A stretch of DNA of 51,578 bases from Flammeovirgaceae bacterium (lineage in GTDB: Bacteria > Bacteroidota > Bacteroidia > Cytophagales > Cyclobacteriaceae): contig JAJTGY010000028.1 in assembly GCA_021298015.1 (NCBI GenBank), forward strand, positions 1 to 51,578, in the 5' to 3' direction. Of this stretch, positions 1 through 7,912 are shown piece by piece. Within the stretch, counting starts at the first letter, position 1; each line of letters opens with the position of its first letter. The notes beneath the pieces were generated by a model, which saw only the letters and a list, made by a program, of their open reading frames with translations, searched no databases and was not told the DNA's origin. The translations under genes were made by a program, and so were the position numbers.

Positions 1-88
1 TATTCTAACAAACCGCCCTGTACCAGACCGGTACGCAGGGTGGTGTGAGAGGACAGGTAGCGAAATAATCGCTACCTTCCTACTCGAT
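1..88 (+). mobile_element. Group II intron 3' end (domains V and VI), truncated by window edge
   Basis: Two consecutive hairpins have the form of the last domains of a group II intron. At 12-44 an ACCGCC..GGTGGT stem carries a CGC triad opposite and a small bulge in the 3' strand, as in domain V. It is followed by the GTGTGAGAGG linker and a second hairpin, GGTAGCG/CGCTACC at 57-77, with the tail CCTACTCGAT, which resembles domain VI with a branch-point A and the AT 3' terminus. The intron would end near position 88. The reverse transcriptase and domains I-IV would lie left of the window. Assignment is by structure and remembered Bacteroidota intron ends, not by a covariance search. Confidence 0.7.
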
Positions 89-89
89 T

Positions 90-156
90 GTAGTCCCTGT
101 AGGAATCCCCGCCTGACTGCGTCATGCGGGCAGGGAACATGCATCTTTTAGAATTG
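90..156 (-). pseudogene. Degenerate tRNA 3' half with a palindromic insertion
   Basis: Bases 90-107 match 182-199 of the intact tRNA-Arg at 15 of 18 positions. Bases 135-156 match 200-220 at about 18 of 21 with one extra base. Between these blocks lies a 27-bp insert (108-134) with arms CCCGCCTGAC and GTCATGCGGG (9/10 complementary), falling in the TΨC loop. The acceptor 5' half and D arm are not recognisable further right. It is read as a decayed tRNA copy on the minus strand; its 3' terminus lies 2-3 nt from the group II intron boundary. Confidence 0.55.
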
Positions 157-182
157 TACCAGCTTGAACCCAATTAAGTAAG

Positions 183-254
183 TAGCCCCGGCAGGAATCG
201 AACCTGCATCTTCAGAATCGGAATCTGAAATTCTATCCATTGAAATACGGAGCC
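183..254 (-). tRNA. tRNA-Arg (anticodon CCG)
   Basis: The minus strand folds into a cloverleaf. The acceptor GGCTCCG pairs with CGGGGCT (G1-U72 and one further wobble), followed by discriminator A. The anticodon stem TCAGA/TCTGA encloses the loop TTCCGAT with anticodon CCG, reading the arginine codon CGG. The T arm is GCAGG-TTCGATT-CCTGC. No CCA is encoded. A possible -7 element (TATCTTTG on the minus strand, 287-294) lies about 33 nt upstream of the mature 5' end. Confidence 0.9.
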
Positions 255-379
255 AAGTACCCGGACCGATTGTCCAGAGGCGGGGGCAAAGATAAAGAAT
301 AAGATGGAAGTTTCGGGGCGATCTAAAATCTGGCGCCCTTTTGCGTGCGGTTACCGGGTTTTGAGTTATTTGCCATCGC

Positions 380-2011
380 ATGAGATTTTTGAGTTCCCTT
401 TTAATCCTCGGCCTGACTGCCTGCTCGGCCCAAACTCCGCCTGCCTTGTTTGATGTCATCATCCGGGGTGGAACGGTGTACGATGGCTCCGGAACCCCGG
501 GAGTTCGGGCAGACGTGGGCATTCGGCAAGACACCATTGCGTACATCGGGGATCTATCGCGTGCAGAAGCCCCCGTAATCCTTGATGCGACCCAAAAAGC
601 CGTGAGTCCGGGTTTCATCAACATGTTAAGCTGGGCCGATGGTACCATTTTACGCGATGGTCGGGCCATGAGTGACATTTTACAAGGTGTAACGCTGGAG
701 GTTTTTGGTGAAGGTTGGAGCCCTGGCCCCCGTCACCGCAGCAAACGCGACACGCTCTGGACAACCCTGGGTGGCTATTTCGATCACGTTGAGCGGTTGG
801 GCATAAGCCCTAACGTGGCCTCGTTTGTGGGCGCTACCACGGTGCGGATGTATGTGATGAATCAGGAAAGCCGAAAGCCAACGCCAGCCGAACTGGATCG
901 CATCAGGCAATTGGTGAAGGAAGCCATGGAACAAGGGGCCCTCGGATTGGGCACTTCATTGATTTACGCTCCGGCCACGTTTGCTACCACCGAAGAGTTG
1001 ATTGAACTCAGCCGCGTGGCAGGCCAGGCCGGTGGGATGTACATTACCCACATGCGATCGGAGAGTGATTTTATCCTCCCCGCGCTGAACGAGACGTTCC
1101 GCATTGCCCGCGAGGCTAACCTGCCGGCCGAGATTTATCACCTGAAGATTAATCAAGCCCGCAATTGGAGTAAAGTGGACACGGTTCTGTTTAAGATCGA
1201 TAGCGCCCGGCAGGCCGGCTTGCGCATCACCGCCAATACGTATCCCTATGCGGCCAGTGCCACCGGTCTCAAGGAGCGGGTGCCTATGTGGGCACAGGAG
1301 GGAGGCCTCGCCAAAATGCGCGCGCGTTTCCGCAATCCTGCACTGCGAAAGAAAATTCTAAGCGATATGGAAAACGGAATACCCACGCGCAATTCCGACC
1401 CGAAGGATGTGATGTTGCTCGGGTTCAAAAAGGATTCACTTAACGCCTTGTATAAAGGCAAACGATTGGATGAAGTGGCCCGGCTTCACGGCAAGTCGGC
1501 CGATGAAACGGTGCTTGACTTGTTGACAGCCGATAAGACTTCAATACCGGCCATTTACTTTTTGATCTCGGAGCAAAACATCATGAAGATGTTGAGACAG
1601 CCCTATGTGAGCATCGGCTCCGATGCGGGTGCCCTGGCGTTAACCAAAAACTTCGTGGATATGGGTACCCACCCGCGGGCCTATGGAAGCTTTGCCCGGT
1701 TTTTAGCCCGTTATGTGCGCGAGGAAAAATTGATGTCGTGGGAGGAAGCCATTCGCAGGATGACCTCGCTGCCGGCTTCTAATCTTAAGTTGAATAAGCG
1801 AGGCTCGCTGCAGGTAGGCTACTTTGCTGACGTGGTGGTTTTTGACCTGGAGAAAATTCAGGATCACGCCACGTTCGAAAAGCCACATCAGTATTCCACC
1901 GGGGTGCAGCATGTGCTGGTGAACGGTGTACCAGTGGTTCGCGATGGGGAACATACCGGTGCCAAGCCGGGTCGCGCTCTCCGCGGCCCGGGCTACCGAC
2001 CAAAAAAATGA
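380..2011 (+). CDS. D-aminoacylase-like amidohydrolase, lipoprotein, HxH motif missing
   Basis: This 543-residue protein belongs by overall sequence to the N-acyl-D-amino-acid deacylase group of the amidohydrolase superfamily. A lipoprotein signal with lipobox LTAC (lipidated Cys15) predicts a periplasmic anchor. Family landmarks present are PGFI at 77-80, THMRSE with His224, YHLK with His254, and SIGSDAG with Asp415. The HxH metal pair that should follow PGFID is absent, the segment reading NMLSWADG, and the usual bridging Cys is not there either. It may therefore use one metal, act on another substrate, or be inactive. Its stop overlaps the next start (ATGA), so it is probably co-transcribed with the methyltransferase. 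A related gene lies at 2762-4267. Confidence 0.85.
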   Translation: MRFLSSLLILGLTACSAQTPPALFDVIIRGGTVYDGSGTPGVRADVGIRQDTIAYIGDLSRAEAPVILDATQKAVSPGFINMLSWADGTILRDGRAMSDILQGVTLEVFGEGWSPGPRHRSKRDTLWTTLGGYFDHVERLGISPNVASFVGATTVRMYVMNQESRKPTPAELDRIRQLVKEAMEQGALGLGTSLIYAPATFATTEELIELSRVAGQAGGMYITHMRSESDFILPALNETFRIAREANLPAEIYHLKINQARNWSKVDTVLFKIDSARQAGLRITANTYPYAASATGLKERVPMWAQEGGLAKMRARFRNPALRKKILSDMENGIPTRNSDPKDVMLLGFKKDSLNALYKGKRLDEVARLHGKSADETVLDLLTADKTSIPAIYFLISEQNIMKMLRQPYVSIGSDAGALALTKNFVDMGTHPRAYGSFARFLARYVREEKLMSWEEAIRRMTSLPASNLKLNKRGSLQVGYFADVVVFDLEKIQDHATFEKPHQYSTGVQHVLVNGVPVVRDGEHTGAKPGRALRGPGYRPKK

Positions 2012-2751
2012 AAGACCGTTTTTCCGATCGTGCGAAGGCGTATGCGCAATTTCGGCCAACCTACCCGGTGGAGCACTACGAATTCATTCTTAAGCAAACG
2101 TCCGGTCGGCAAAAGGCCTGGGATGTGGGTACGGGAAACGGGCAGGTAGCGCGCAGGTTGGCAGCAAACTTTGAGAGCGTGTTGGCCACCGATGTCAGTC
2201 AAACCCAACTTCAAGAAGCATCGCAAGCGCCCAATATCACATATGTTCAGGCTTCGGCATCACACTGCCCAGCGGCTGATCAAACCATTGACTTAATCAC
2301 CATTGGCCAGGCACTGCATTGGTTTCCTTTGGTCGAATTTTTTGACGAGGCCAAACGTGTGGCCCGCCCCGGTGCTGTTCTGGCAGCTTGGTGTTATTCT
2401 CTCTGCTCGGTTTCTAAGGAGGTTGACCGATTGCTGCAAGATTTTTATCAGAATACGGTAGGGCCATTTTGGGATGCAGAACGGAAGTGGGTGGACGAAC
2501 ACTATCAGACTATGCCTTTTCCAAATCGTTGGCGTGAAATACCTGCGCCTGCGCTGAGCATGTCGTTTCAATGGACATTGGATCAGTTTGCGGGCTATCT
2601 CTCTACGTGGTCTGCCGTGCGAAACTACCTTCATGCGGAAAAGTTCGATCCGGCCGCGCCCCTGATTCAGAAGTTGTCACCGATTTGGCGAGGCACGAAC
2701 GCAGTTCATTTCCCCCTGTTTTTACGCATTTTTGAAATCAACTTAAAATAA
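2008..2751 (+). CDS. Class I SAM-dependent methyltransferase
   Basis: The 247-residue protein has a Rossmann-type methyltransferase fold near its N terminus. Motif I is WDVGTGNGQ at about 38-46, followed by an acidic strand end (VLATDVS) and a post-motif segment ITIGQALHWF, typical of the Methyltransf_11 family. No signal peptide is seen, so it should be cytosolic. The substrate cannot be told; the family covers small molecules, lipids and quinones. It overlaps the upstream deacylase by 4 nt and lies 10 nt before the second deacylase, so the three are likely one operon. Its link to D-amino-acid metabolism is contextual only. Confidence 0.85.
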   Translation: MKDRFSDRAKAYAQFRPTYPVEHYEFILKQTSGRQKAWDVGTGNGQVARRLAANFESVLATDVSQTQLQEASQAPNITYVQASASHCPAADQTIDLITIGQALHWFPLVEFFDEAKRVARPGAVLAAWCYSLCSVSKEVDRLLQDFYQNTVGPFWDAERKWVDEHYQTMPFPNRWREIPAPALSMSFQWTLDQFAGYLSTWSAVRNYLHAEKFDPAAPLIQKLSPIWRGTNAVHFPLFLRIFEINLK

Positions 2752-2761
2752 AATTCGAAGC

Positions 2762-4267
2762 ATGGCTGTTGTTCGAAACCTTTGCATATTCCTTGTTTTG
2801 GGACTTGTGGCGTGTTCGCGTCCCCATTATGATGTCATCATCCGGCAAGCCTCCATTTATGATGGCACGGGGGCTCCGGCTTTTGTCGGTGACGTGGCCG
2901 TGCTGGGGAACATGATCGCTCAGGTGGGGGACCTTTCGAATGCCACGGCCGATACGATTGTGGAGGCACGCGGGCTGGCGCTGGCGCCCGGTTTTATCGA
3001 TACCCACAGCCACCACGATTGGGGAATGTTTCAGCTTCGCGGCATGCAGGCCTGCACCAGTCAGGGTATTACCACCATCGTGGTTGGTCAGGACGGATTT
3101 TCCAAACATCCCCTCTCAAACTTTTTCCAGGCAATTGACAGCACTCCGGTAGCGGTGAACATCGCGTCTTATGTGGGCCACAATACACTTCGTGATTCCG
3201 TGCTGGGGCGGGATTTCAGACGCACCGCATCGAAAGAAGAGATTGACCGGATGAACGAGATGATGCGGGCCGACTTGCAAGCAGGTGCGCTGGGCCTATC
3301 AACGGGATTGGAATACGATCCGGGCATTTACTCTACCCACGAAGAGGTACTGAGTCTGAGTGAAGTTTGTGCAAGCCAGGGCGGTCGGTACATCAGTCAC
3401 ATGCGTAGTGAAGATCGTTTCTTTTGGCCGGCCCTCAACGAGTTGCTTGCCATTGGTGCACGCACGGGCATGCCCGTACAGATTTCGCATACCAAACTGG
3501 CCATGAAAGGTCTCTGGGGCCAATCAGGCCAACTGGTCCACAAGCTTGATTCTGCACGAAGCGTGGGTATTAACGTGACAGCCGATGTTTATCCCTACAC
3601 GTATTGGCAATCCACCATGAAAGTGCTTTTTCCGGAGCGGAATTTTCAAGATGAACGTGCAGCAGCATTTGCCTTGAGCCAGTTAACCACTGCCGATCAG
3701 GTGATCATTAACAATTATTCACCGGATACTACCTATGAGGGAAAGACGTTGGCTGAAGTTGCTGCGCTTAGAAAAACGACTGCTCCCAAAACGCTGATGC
3801 AATTAATTGCCGAAGTGGATCAGCGAAACGGAGACGAAAGCATACTGGCGGCCAGCATGGTTGAGGAGGATATTGCGGCTATTGCCGCCTGGCCCCATGC
3901 CAACATTTGTTCCGATGGGTCGGCTACCAGCCGTCACCCGCGGGGTTTTGGTACGTTTGCCCGCGTGTTGCGGCAATATGTGCGGGAACAGAACGTGTTG
4001 TCGCTCGAAGAGGCCATTCGGAAAATGACCAGCCTGTCGGCAGCCAACGTGGGCATTAGCAGGCGCGGAGAAATCAAGGTGACGAACTATGCTGATCTGG
4101 TTTTGTTCAATCCGGCTACGGTTGCCGACCAGGCCACGCCTGAAAAACCCCAGCAAATATCAACGGGTATTGAGGGCGTATGGGTGAACGGGCAACTGGT
4201 GTTTCAAAACAGTTTACCTACCGGGCGCTATCCCGGTGTTGTCATCAGGCGACAGGTAACGAAGTAA
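2762..4267 (+). CDS. N-acyl-D-amino-acid deacylase family lipoprotein
   Basis: This 501-residue paralogue of the 380-2011 product keeps more of the expected metal site: APGFIDTHSHHD gives His82 and His84, SHMRSED gives His213, ISHTK gives His243 and ICSDGS gives Asp385. The position of the bridging Cys of classical D-aminoacylase instead reads VVGQDG. The N terminus is a lipoprotein signal with lipobox LVAC and Cys18. The expected reaction is hydrolysis of an N-acyl-D-amino acid, or a related cyclic amide, in the periplasm. It abuts the convergent gene at 4268 with no space, so transcription probably reads into its antisense strand. Substrate is not predictable from sequence. Confidence 0.88.
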   Translation: MAVVRNLCIFLVLGLVACSRPHYDVIIRQASIYDGTGAPAFVGDVAVLGNMIAQVGDLSNATADTIVEARGLALAPGFIDTHSHHDWGMFQLRGMQACTSQGITTIVVGQDGFSKHPLSNFFQAIDSTPVAVNIASYVGHNTLRDSVLGRDFRRTASKEEIDRMNEMMRADLQAGALGLSTGLEYDPGIYSTHEEVLSLSEVCASQGGRYISHMRSEDRFFWPALNELLAIGARTGMPVQISHTKLAMKGLWGQSGQLVHKLDSARSVGINVTADVYPYTYWQSTMKVLFPERNFQDERAAAFALSQLTTADQVIINNYSPDTTYEGKTLAEVAALRKTTAPKTLMQLIAEVDQRNGDESILAASMVEEDIAAIAAWPHANICSDGSATSRHPRGFGTFARVLRQYVREQNVLSLEEAIRKMTSLSAANVGISRRGEIKVTNYADLVLFNPATVADQATPEKPQQISTGIEGVWVNGQLVFQNSLPTGRYPGVVIRRQVTK

Positions 4268-5791
4268 CTACTTCAACCTCCTCGCTTTCAGTTCTTCAAA
4301 AAAGATATCATCGTTGGGCACGTCAAAGTCGAGGCCCACTATGTTGAGGTTGTTATCCAGATTGAAACGCACGGTGCCAAAGCCAAACCACGACTGTGGC
4401 TTGTCCCAAACGATTTCGAACACATCGTAATGCCAGTGGCGCAGGGTGGCCGAAAAATCTGGAGTGTGTTCGAAACTTAGTTTCAGTTGGCCGTTTTGTT
4501 CGGTCACCATAATCTTGCCGTATATGTCCGCCTGGTAAGTGCCCGCATATCGGCCAGGTGCCAGCGATGGGTTTGTATTCATCACCCGGGCTTTTTTCCG
4601 ATCAGCTATTCGCGTGTCTTCCTTTTTTGATTTCAACGTGCTTTCCCATTGCTCTTTCGACCAGTCCCGCTCGGGTTTGCCAAGAAAGCGATCGAACGTG
4701 TAGTTCGGAAGAGCCCCGAGCGGGGCTTGTAAGCCGTTGGTCAGCAGGATGAAGCCCAGATTCTCTTCTGGCAACATTTGAATCACGGATACCATACCAT
4801 CATAACCTCCGGTGTGGCCTACCCGCAGGCGGCCGTGATAATCGGAGAGTCCCCAGCCGAGGCCATACCCGCGAAAATGGGTGGCCGGATTTTTTGCGGT
4901 GTGATCCACCACAAAATTGTTATGGGGTGTCCATAGTATGTTTCGGGAGGCAGCCGTGAGGAGCGTATCCTTACCCCAGATGCCGTGGTTCATATTGAAG
5001 ATTAACCACTGCGATAGATCGTTCACACTGGAAATCAGTCCACCCGTGGCTCCGATGTTCTCCCAATCAACCCAGGGTGTTGGTTGGTTCTGGTTGTTTG
5101 CCAGTTCGTGTGGCGTAGCCACGTTGGCCATATTTTTCAGATACGTGGTACCGGGTACACTGCGCGTCATGCCCAGTGGCTTCAGAAAGCGTTCGGTAAC
5201 AAACTCGCCCCAACTCTTGCCCGTAACTTTCCGAATTACTTCGCCAGCCGTGATGTACATGAGGTTGCTGTATCCGTAGCCTGCCCGGAAGTTGTAGGCA
5301 GGGGGTAGGTAACGCACCCGCTTGATAATTTCCTCGGCACTCAGTTGGGAACGGTACCAGATCACATCACCGCTGAATGTGCCCAGGCCCACCCGATGGC
5401 TGAGCAAATCGCGAATGGTGGTCTCCTCACTTACATAGGTATTGTAGAGCGTAAAATACGGAAGGTACTGGCGCACTTTGTCGTCCCATTTCAGTTTGCC
5501 TTCCTGCACCAACAGCGCAATAGCAGCTGAGGTAAACGCCTTGGAGTTGGAGGCTATGGCAAACAGCGTATGCTCATCGGGCTTTTGATTTTTACCAACT
5601 TCCATGGTGCCATAGCCTTTCGCAAAAACCAGTTTGCCGTCTTTCACGATGCCGATGCTCATGCCGGGCACGTTCCAGTCCTTTAAGGCCTTTTCGTAAT
5701 AGGCGTCCAGTTTTTTGTAGTCAACCTGGGCGAGAGCGGCAAAGCCGGCTAACAGAAAGGTAAGTGAAAGGATATTCCGCAGCAGTTTCAT
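4268..5791 (-). CDS. Serine hydrolase, class C beta-lactamase / penicillin-binding-protein-like
   Basis: The 507-residue protein has a Sec signal peptide (cleavage near ALA-Q, residue 21). Its catalytic motifs are those of the class C beta-lactamase family: SNSK at 81-84 (nucleophile Ser81, Lys84), YSN at 174-176 and HTG at 326-328. After about residue 390 there is an additional C-terminal domain resembling DUF3471, common in such Bacteroidota enzymes. Likely activities are D-aminopeptidase, esterase or DD-peptidase; true antibiotic resistance is not implied. It would act in the periplasm and is convergent with the deacylase operon. Confidence 0.88.
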   Translation of the reverse strand: MKLLRNILSLTFLLAGFAALAQVDYKKLDAYYEKALKDWNVPGMSIGIVKDGKLVFAKGYGTMEVGKNQKPDEHTLFAIASNSKAFTSAAIALLVQEGKLKWDDKVRQYLPYFTLYNTYVSEETTIRDLLSHRVGLGTFSGDVIWYRSQLSAEEIIKRVRYLPPAYNFRAGYGYSNLMYITAGEVIRKVTGKSWGEFVTERFLKPLGMTRSVPGTTYLKNMANVATPHELANNQNQPTPWVDWENIGATGGLISSVNDLSQWLIFNMNHGIWGKDTLLTAASRNILWTPHNNFVVDHTAKNPATHFRGYGLGWGLSDYHGRLRVGHTGGYDGMVSVIQMLPEENLGFILLTNGLQAPLGALPNYTFDRFLGKPERDWSKEQWESTLKSKKEDTRIADRKKARVMNTNPSLAPGRYAGTYQADIYGKIMVTEQNGQLKLSFEHTPDFSATLRHWHYDVFEIVWDKPQSWFGFGTVRFNLDNNLNIVGLDFDVPNDDIFFEELKARRLK

Positions 5792-5866
5792 GGTATGAGC
5801 TTTTTTTCCGAAGGGTAAGGTACAATTTTTCTTGTTTGGTGCCCGGTGCCATGATTAACTTGGGGT

Positions 5867-6649
5867 ATGGATCGTTTTCGTATCGGCCTGCTGCTCTTGC
5901 TCATGTGTTGCGCCACCGGCTACGCACAAGACCTCGGGCAGTTTGAAAAGCGGGAGTATCGCAAGGGCTCATCCGTGTTGCCCTACCGGATTCTGTTCCC
6001 GCAAAACTACGATAGCCAAAAGAAGTATCCCCTGGTGGTGATGCTGCATGGCGCTGGCGAGCGCGGCAGTGATAATGAAAAGCAATTGATACACGGGGCC
6101 AAGTTGTTTCTTAGCACAGAAGCCCGCATGGCCTATCCGGCCATTGTCATTTTCCCGCAATGCCCGGAAGACAGCTATTGGAGTGCGGTTTCGGTCGATC
6201 GTTCCAAACAACCCTACGGACTGGATTTTAGCTACGAGTCACCGATAACGGAGCCGCTACGCCTCGTAGTTGACCTGATCAGGTATTTGCAGCGCACCGA
6301 GCAGGTGGATCGCCAGAGGATTTACGTTACGGGACTTTCTATGGGTGGCATGGGCACATTTGAATTGGCCTATCGGTTTCCCAAGCTGGTGGCGGCTGCC
6401 CTGCCCATTTGTGGGGGCGGAGATGTTTTGAAATACGATGCGCGGGTGAAGAAGATTCCGTTTTGGGTTTTTCATGGCGATGCCGATGCGGTGGTGGGCG
6501 TGGAGGAATCGCGGGCGATGGTCGAGCGTTTGCGATCGATAGGTGTGAGCGTGAAATATACCGAGTACCCGGGCGTGAACCACAACAGTTGGGACAATGC
6601 CTTTGCCGAGCCCGACTTTTTGAAGTGGGTGTTTGAGAAGAGAAGGTGA
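5867..6649 (+). CDS. Exported alpha/beta hydrolase (esterase / PHB depolymerase-like)
   Basis: The 260-residue protein has a signal peptide ending near residue 20 (GYA-Q). The alpha/beta-hydrolase layout is clear: oxyanion-hole motif HGAGERG at 61-67, nucleophile elbow GLSMGG with Ser158, the HGDADAVV segment with probable catalytic Asp207, and GVNHNSW with His239. The family comprises esterases such as feruloyl esterase or phospholipase/carboxylesterase types and dienelactone-hydrolase relatives. The substrate is unknown. It is divergent from the beta-lactamase-like gene, with a 75-nt shared upstream region. Confidence 0.85.
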   Translation: MDRFRIGLLLLLMCCATGYAQDLGQFEKREYRKGSSVLPYRILFPQNYDSQKKYPLVVMLHGAGERGSDNEKQLIHGAKLFLSTEARMAYPAIVIFPQCPEDSYWSAVSVDRSKQPYGLDFSYESPITEPLRLVVDLIRYLQRTEQVDRQRIYVTGLSMGGMGTFELAYRFPKLVAAALPICGGGDVLKYDARVKKIPFWVFHGDADAVVGVEESRAMVERLRSIGVSVKYTEYPGVNHNSWDNAFAEPDFLKWVFEKRR

Positions 6650-6654
6650 TTCTT

Positions 6655-7608
6655 TCAGCCGAGAAACAGAAGCGCCCGCTGATCCATCCAGCTATAGGAT
6701 TTGCCGTGCAGCGAGAAGCCTACGTGTCCGCCACGTGTCGGTATTTCCAGGTGGACAAAATCATGCTGCTGCGCCAAGTCAACCGGGTAGCATTCCTTCG
6801 GCAGAAACGGATCGTTCTCTGCATTTACAATTAATACCGGCTTTCGAATGCCGGCCAGGTATTGACCCGATGACGCCCGTTGATAAAAATCTTCGGCATG
6901 GGTGAAGCCATGCAATGGAGCCGTGTAGGCATTGTCAAAGTCAGCAAACGTGCGAATGGTGTCGATGTGCCGCACCGAAATCAAATCCGGAAAGCGTGCT
7001 GCCTTCTCGATCATCTTTTTCTTCAGTTTTTTCAGAAAGCGATCGCGATAGAAGGCTTTTCCGGGCTTGTCAAGCTCCCGGGCGCTGGATCCTAAATGGC
7101 AGGGCACCGAAAATGCTACCGCTGCCGAAATCTCCGGAGGGACGTTTAGGCCGTGTTCGCCCAAGTATTTCAGCGTAAGACTGCCGCCCATACTGAAGCC
7201 CACCAGGGCTACAGTATCGTAATGCTTCAATCGCGCATGATCAATCACTGCGCTGAGGTCATCGGTGGCCCCGTGGTGATACAACCGCGGCAAACGGTTC
7301 ATCTCGCCCGAACAACTGCGGCAATTCCACGCCAGTACGTCCCAACCGTGTTGGCCGAGGTAACGCGCCATACTCTTGACATAATGTCGGTCACTGCTTC
7401 CTTCCAATCCGTGGCTGATAATTGCCACGCGTTTTTGACCGTTCCGCAACCAATCGAGGTCAAGAAAATCGCCATCGGCCAGCTCCAGTCGTTCGCGGGT
7501 ATACGGCACACCTTGAACTTTTCGAAATAGACTGGGCACAATGGTTTCGGCATGGCCATTAAACAAATGCAATGGCCGTTGATACAGGGGCTGAGGGAGT
7601 ACCGGCAT
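6655..7608 (-). CDS. YheT-like alpha/beta hydrolase
   Basis: The 317-residue cytosolic protein matches the YheT/COG0429 hydrolase group. The N-terminal NGHAETIVPSLF segment is characteristic, followed by SHGLEGSSDRHY and the nucleophile motif GFSMGG (Ser139). The C-terminal RGGHVGF carries the probable catalytic His. The natural substrate is not known for most members; esterase activity is usual. The start ATG at 7608 lies two bases from the stop of the upstream acetyltransferase, implying one transcript. Confidence 0.88.
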   Translation of the reverse strand: MPVLPQPLYQRPLHLFNGHAETIVPSLFRKVQGVPYTRERLELADGDFLDLDWLRNGQKRVAIISHGLEGSSDRHYVKSMARYLGQHGWDVLAWNCRSCSGEMNRLPRLYHHGATDDLSAVIDHARLKHYDTVALVGFSMGGSLTLKYLGEHGLNVPPEISAAVAFSVPCHLGSSARELDKPGKAFYRDRFLKKLKKKMIEKAARFPDLISVRHIDTIRTFADFDNAYTAPLHGFTHAEDFYQRASSGQYLAGIRKPVLIVNAENDPFLPKECYPVDLAQQHDFVHLEIPTRGGHVGFSLHGKSYSWMDQRALLFLG

Positions 7609-7610
7609 GA

Positions 7611-7895
7611 TCAGTTATCCCACACGTCTGCAAACTCGGGTGTTTTTTCGAACACCGCACGGGCGAATGGGCACAAGGGCAGAATTTTTATTTTTTGCTG
7701 CCGGGCAAAGTTCACCGCTGCGGTCACCAATTGCTTGCCGGCCCCTTTGCCTTTTAACGCATCTGATACTTCGGTGTGGTCGATGATCAGGCGTGTGTCG
7801 CCTGCTTTAGAAGAGGTCATTTCGGCCAGGCGTTTGCCCTGCGCAGAAATAAAGAAGGCACCCTTGCTTCCGTGTTCTTCGCGTTGAATCTCCAT
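7611..7895 (-). CDS. Small GNAT-type N-acetyltransferase (YjdJ-like)
   Basis: This 94-residue protein is of the short GCN5-related acetyltransferase type (COG2388). Visible landmarks are the EMTSSKAGDTRLIIDHTEV strand region and the acetyl-CoA loop GKGAGKQLV at about 51-59, followed by the conserved ILPLCPFA stretch. The full GNAT fold is shortened in this family and targets are mostly unknown. It sits 2 nt upstream of the YheT-like hydrolase and 17 nt downstream of the MFS carrier, all on the minus strand. Confidence 0.85.
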   Translation of the reverse strand: MEIQREEHGSKGAFFISAQGKRLAEMTSSKAGDTRLIIDHTEVSDALKGKGAGKQLVTAAVNFARQQKIKILPLCPFARAVFEKTPEFADVWDN

Positions 7896-7912
7896 AGCGC
7901 AAAAATAGTCTA

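Noticed and set aside
108-130. CCCGCCTGAC/GTCATGCGGG hairpin as a terminator
   Set aside because: No T run follows on either strand, and the tRNA relic on both sides explains it better as an insertion.
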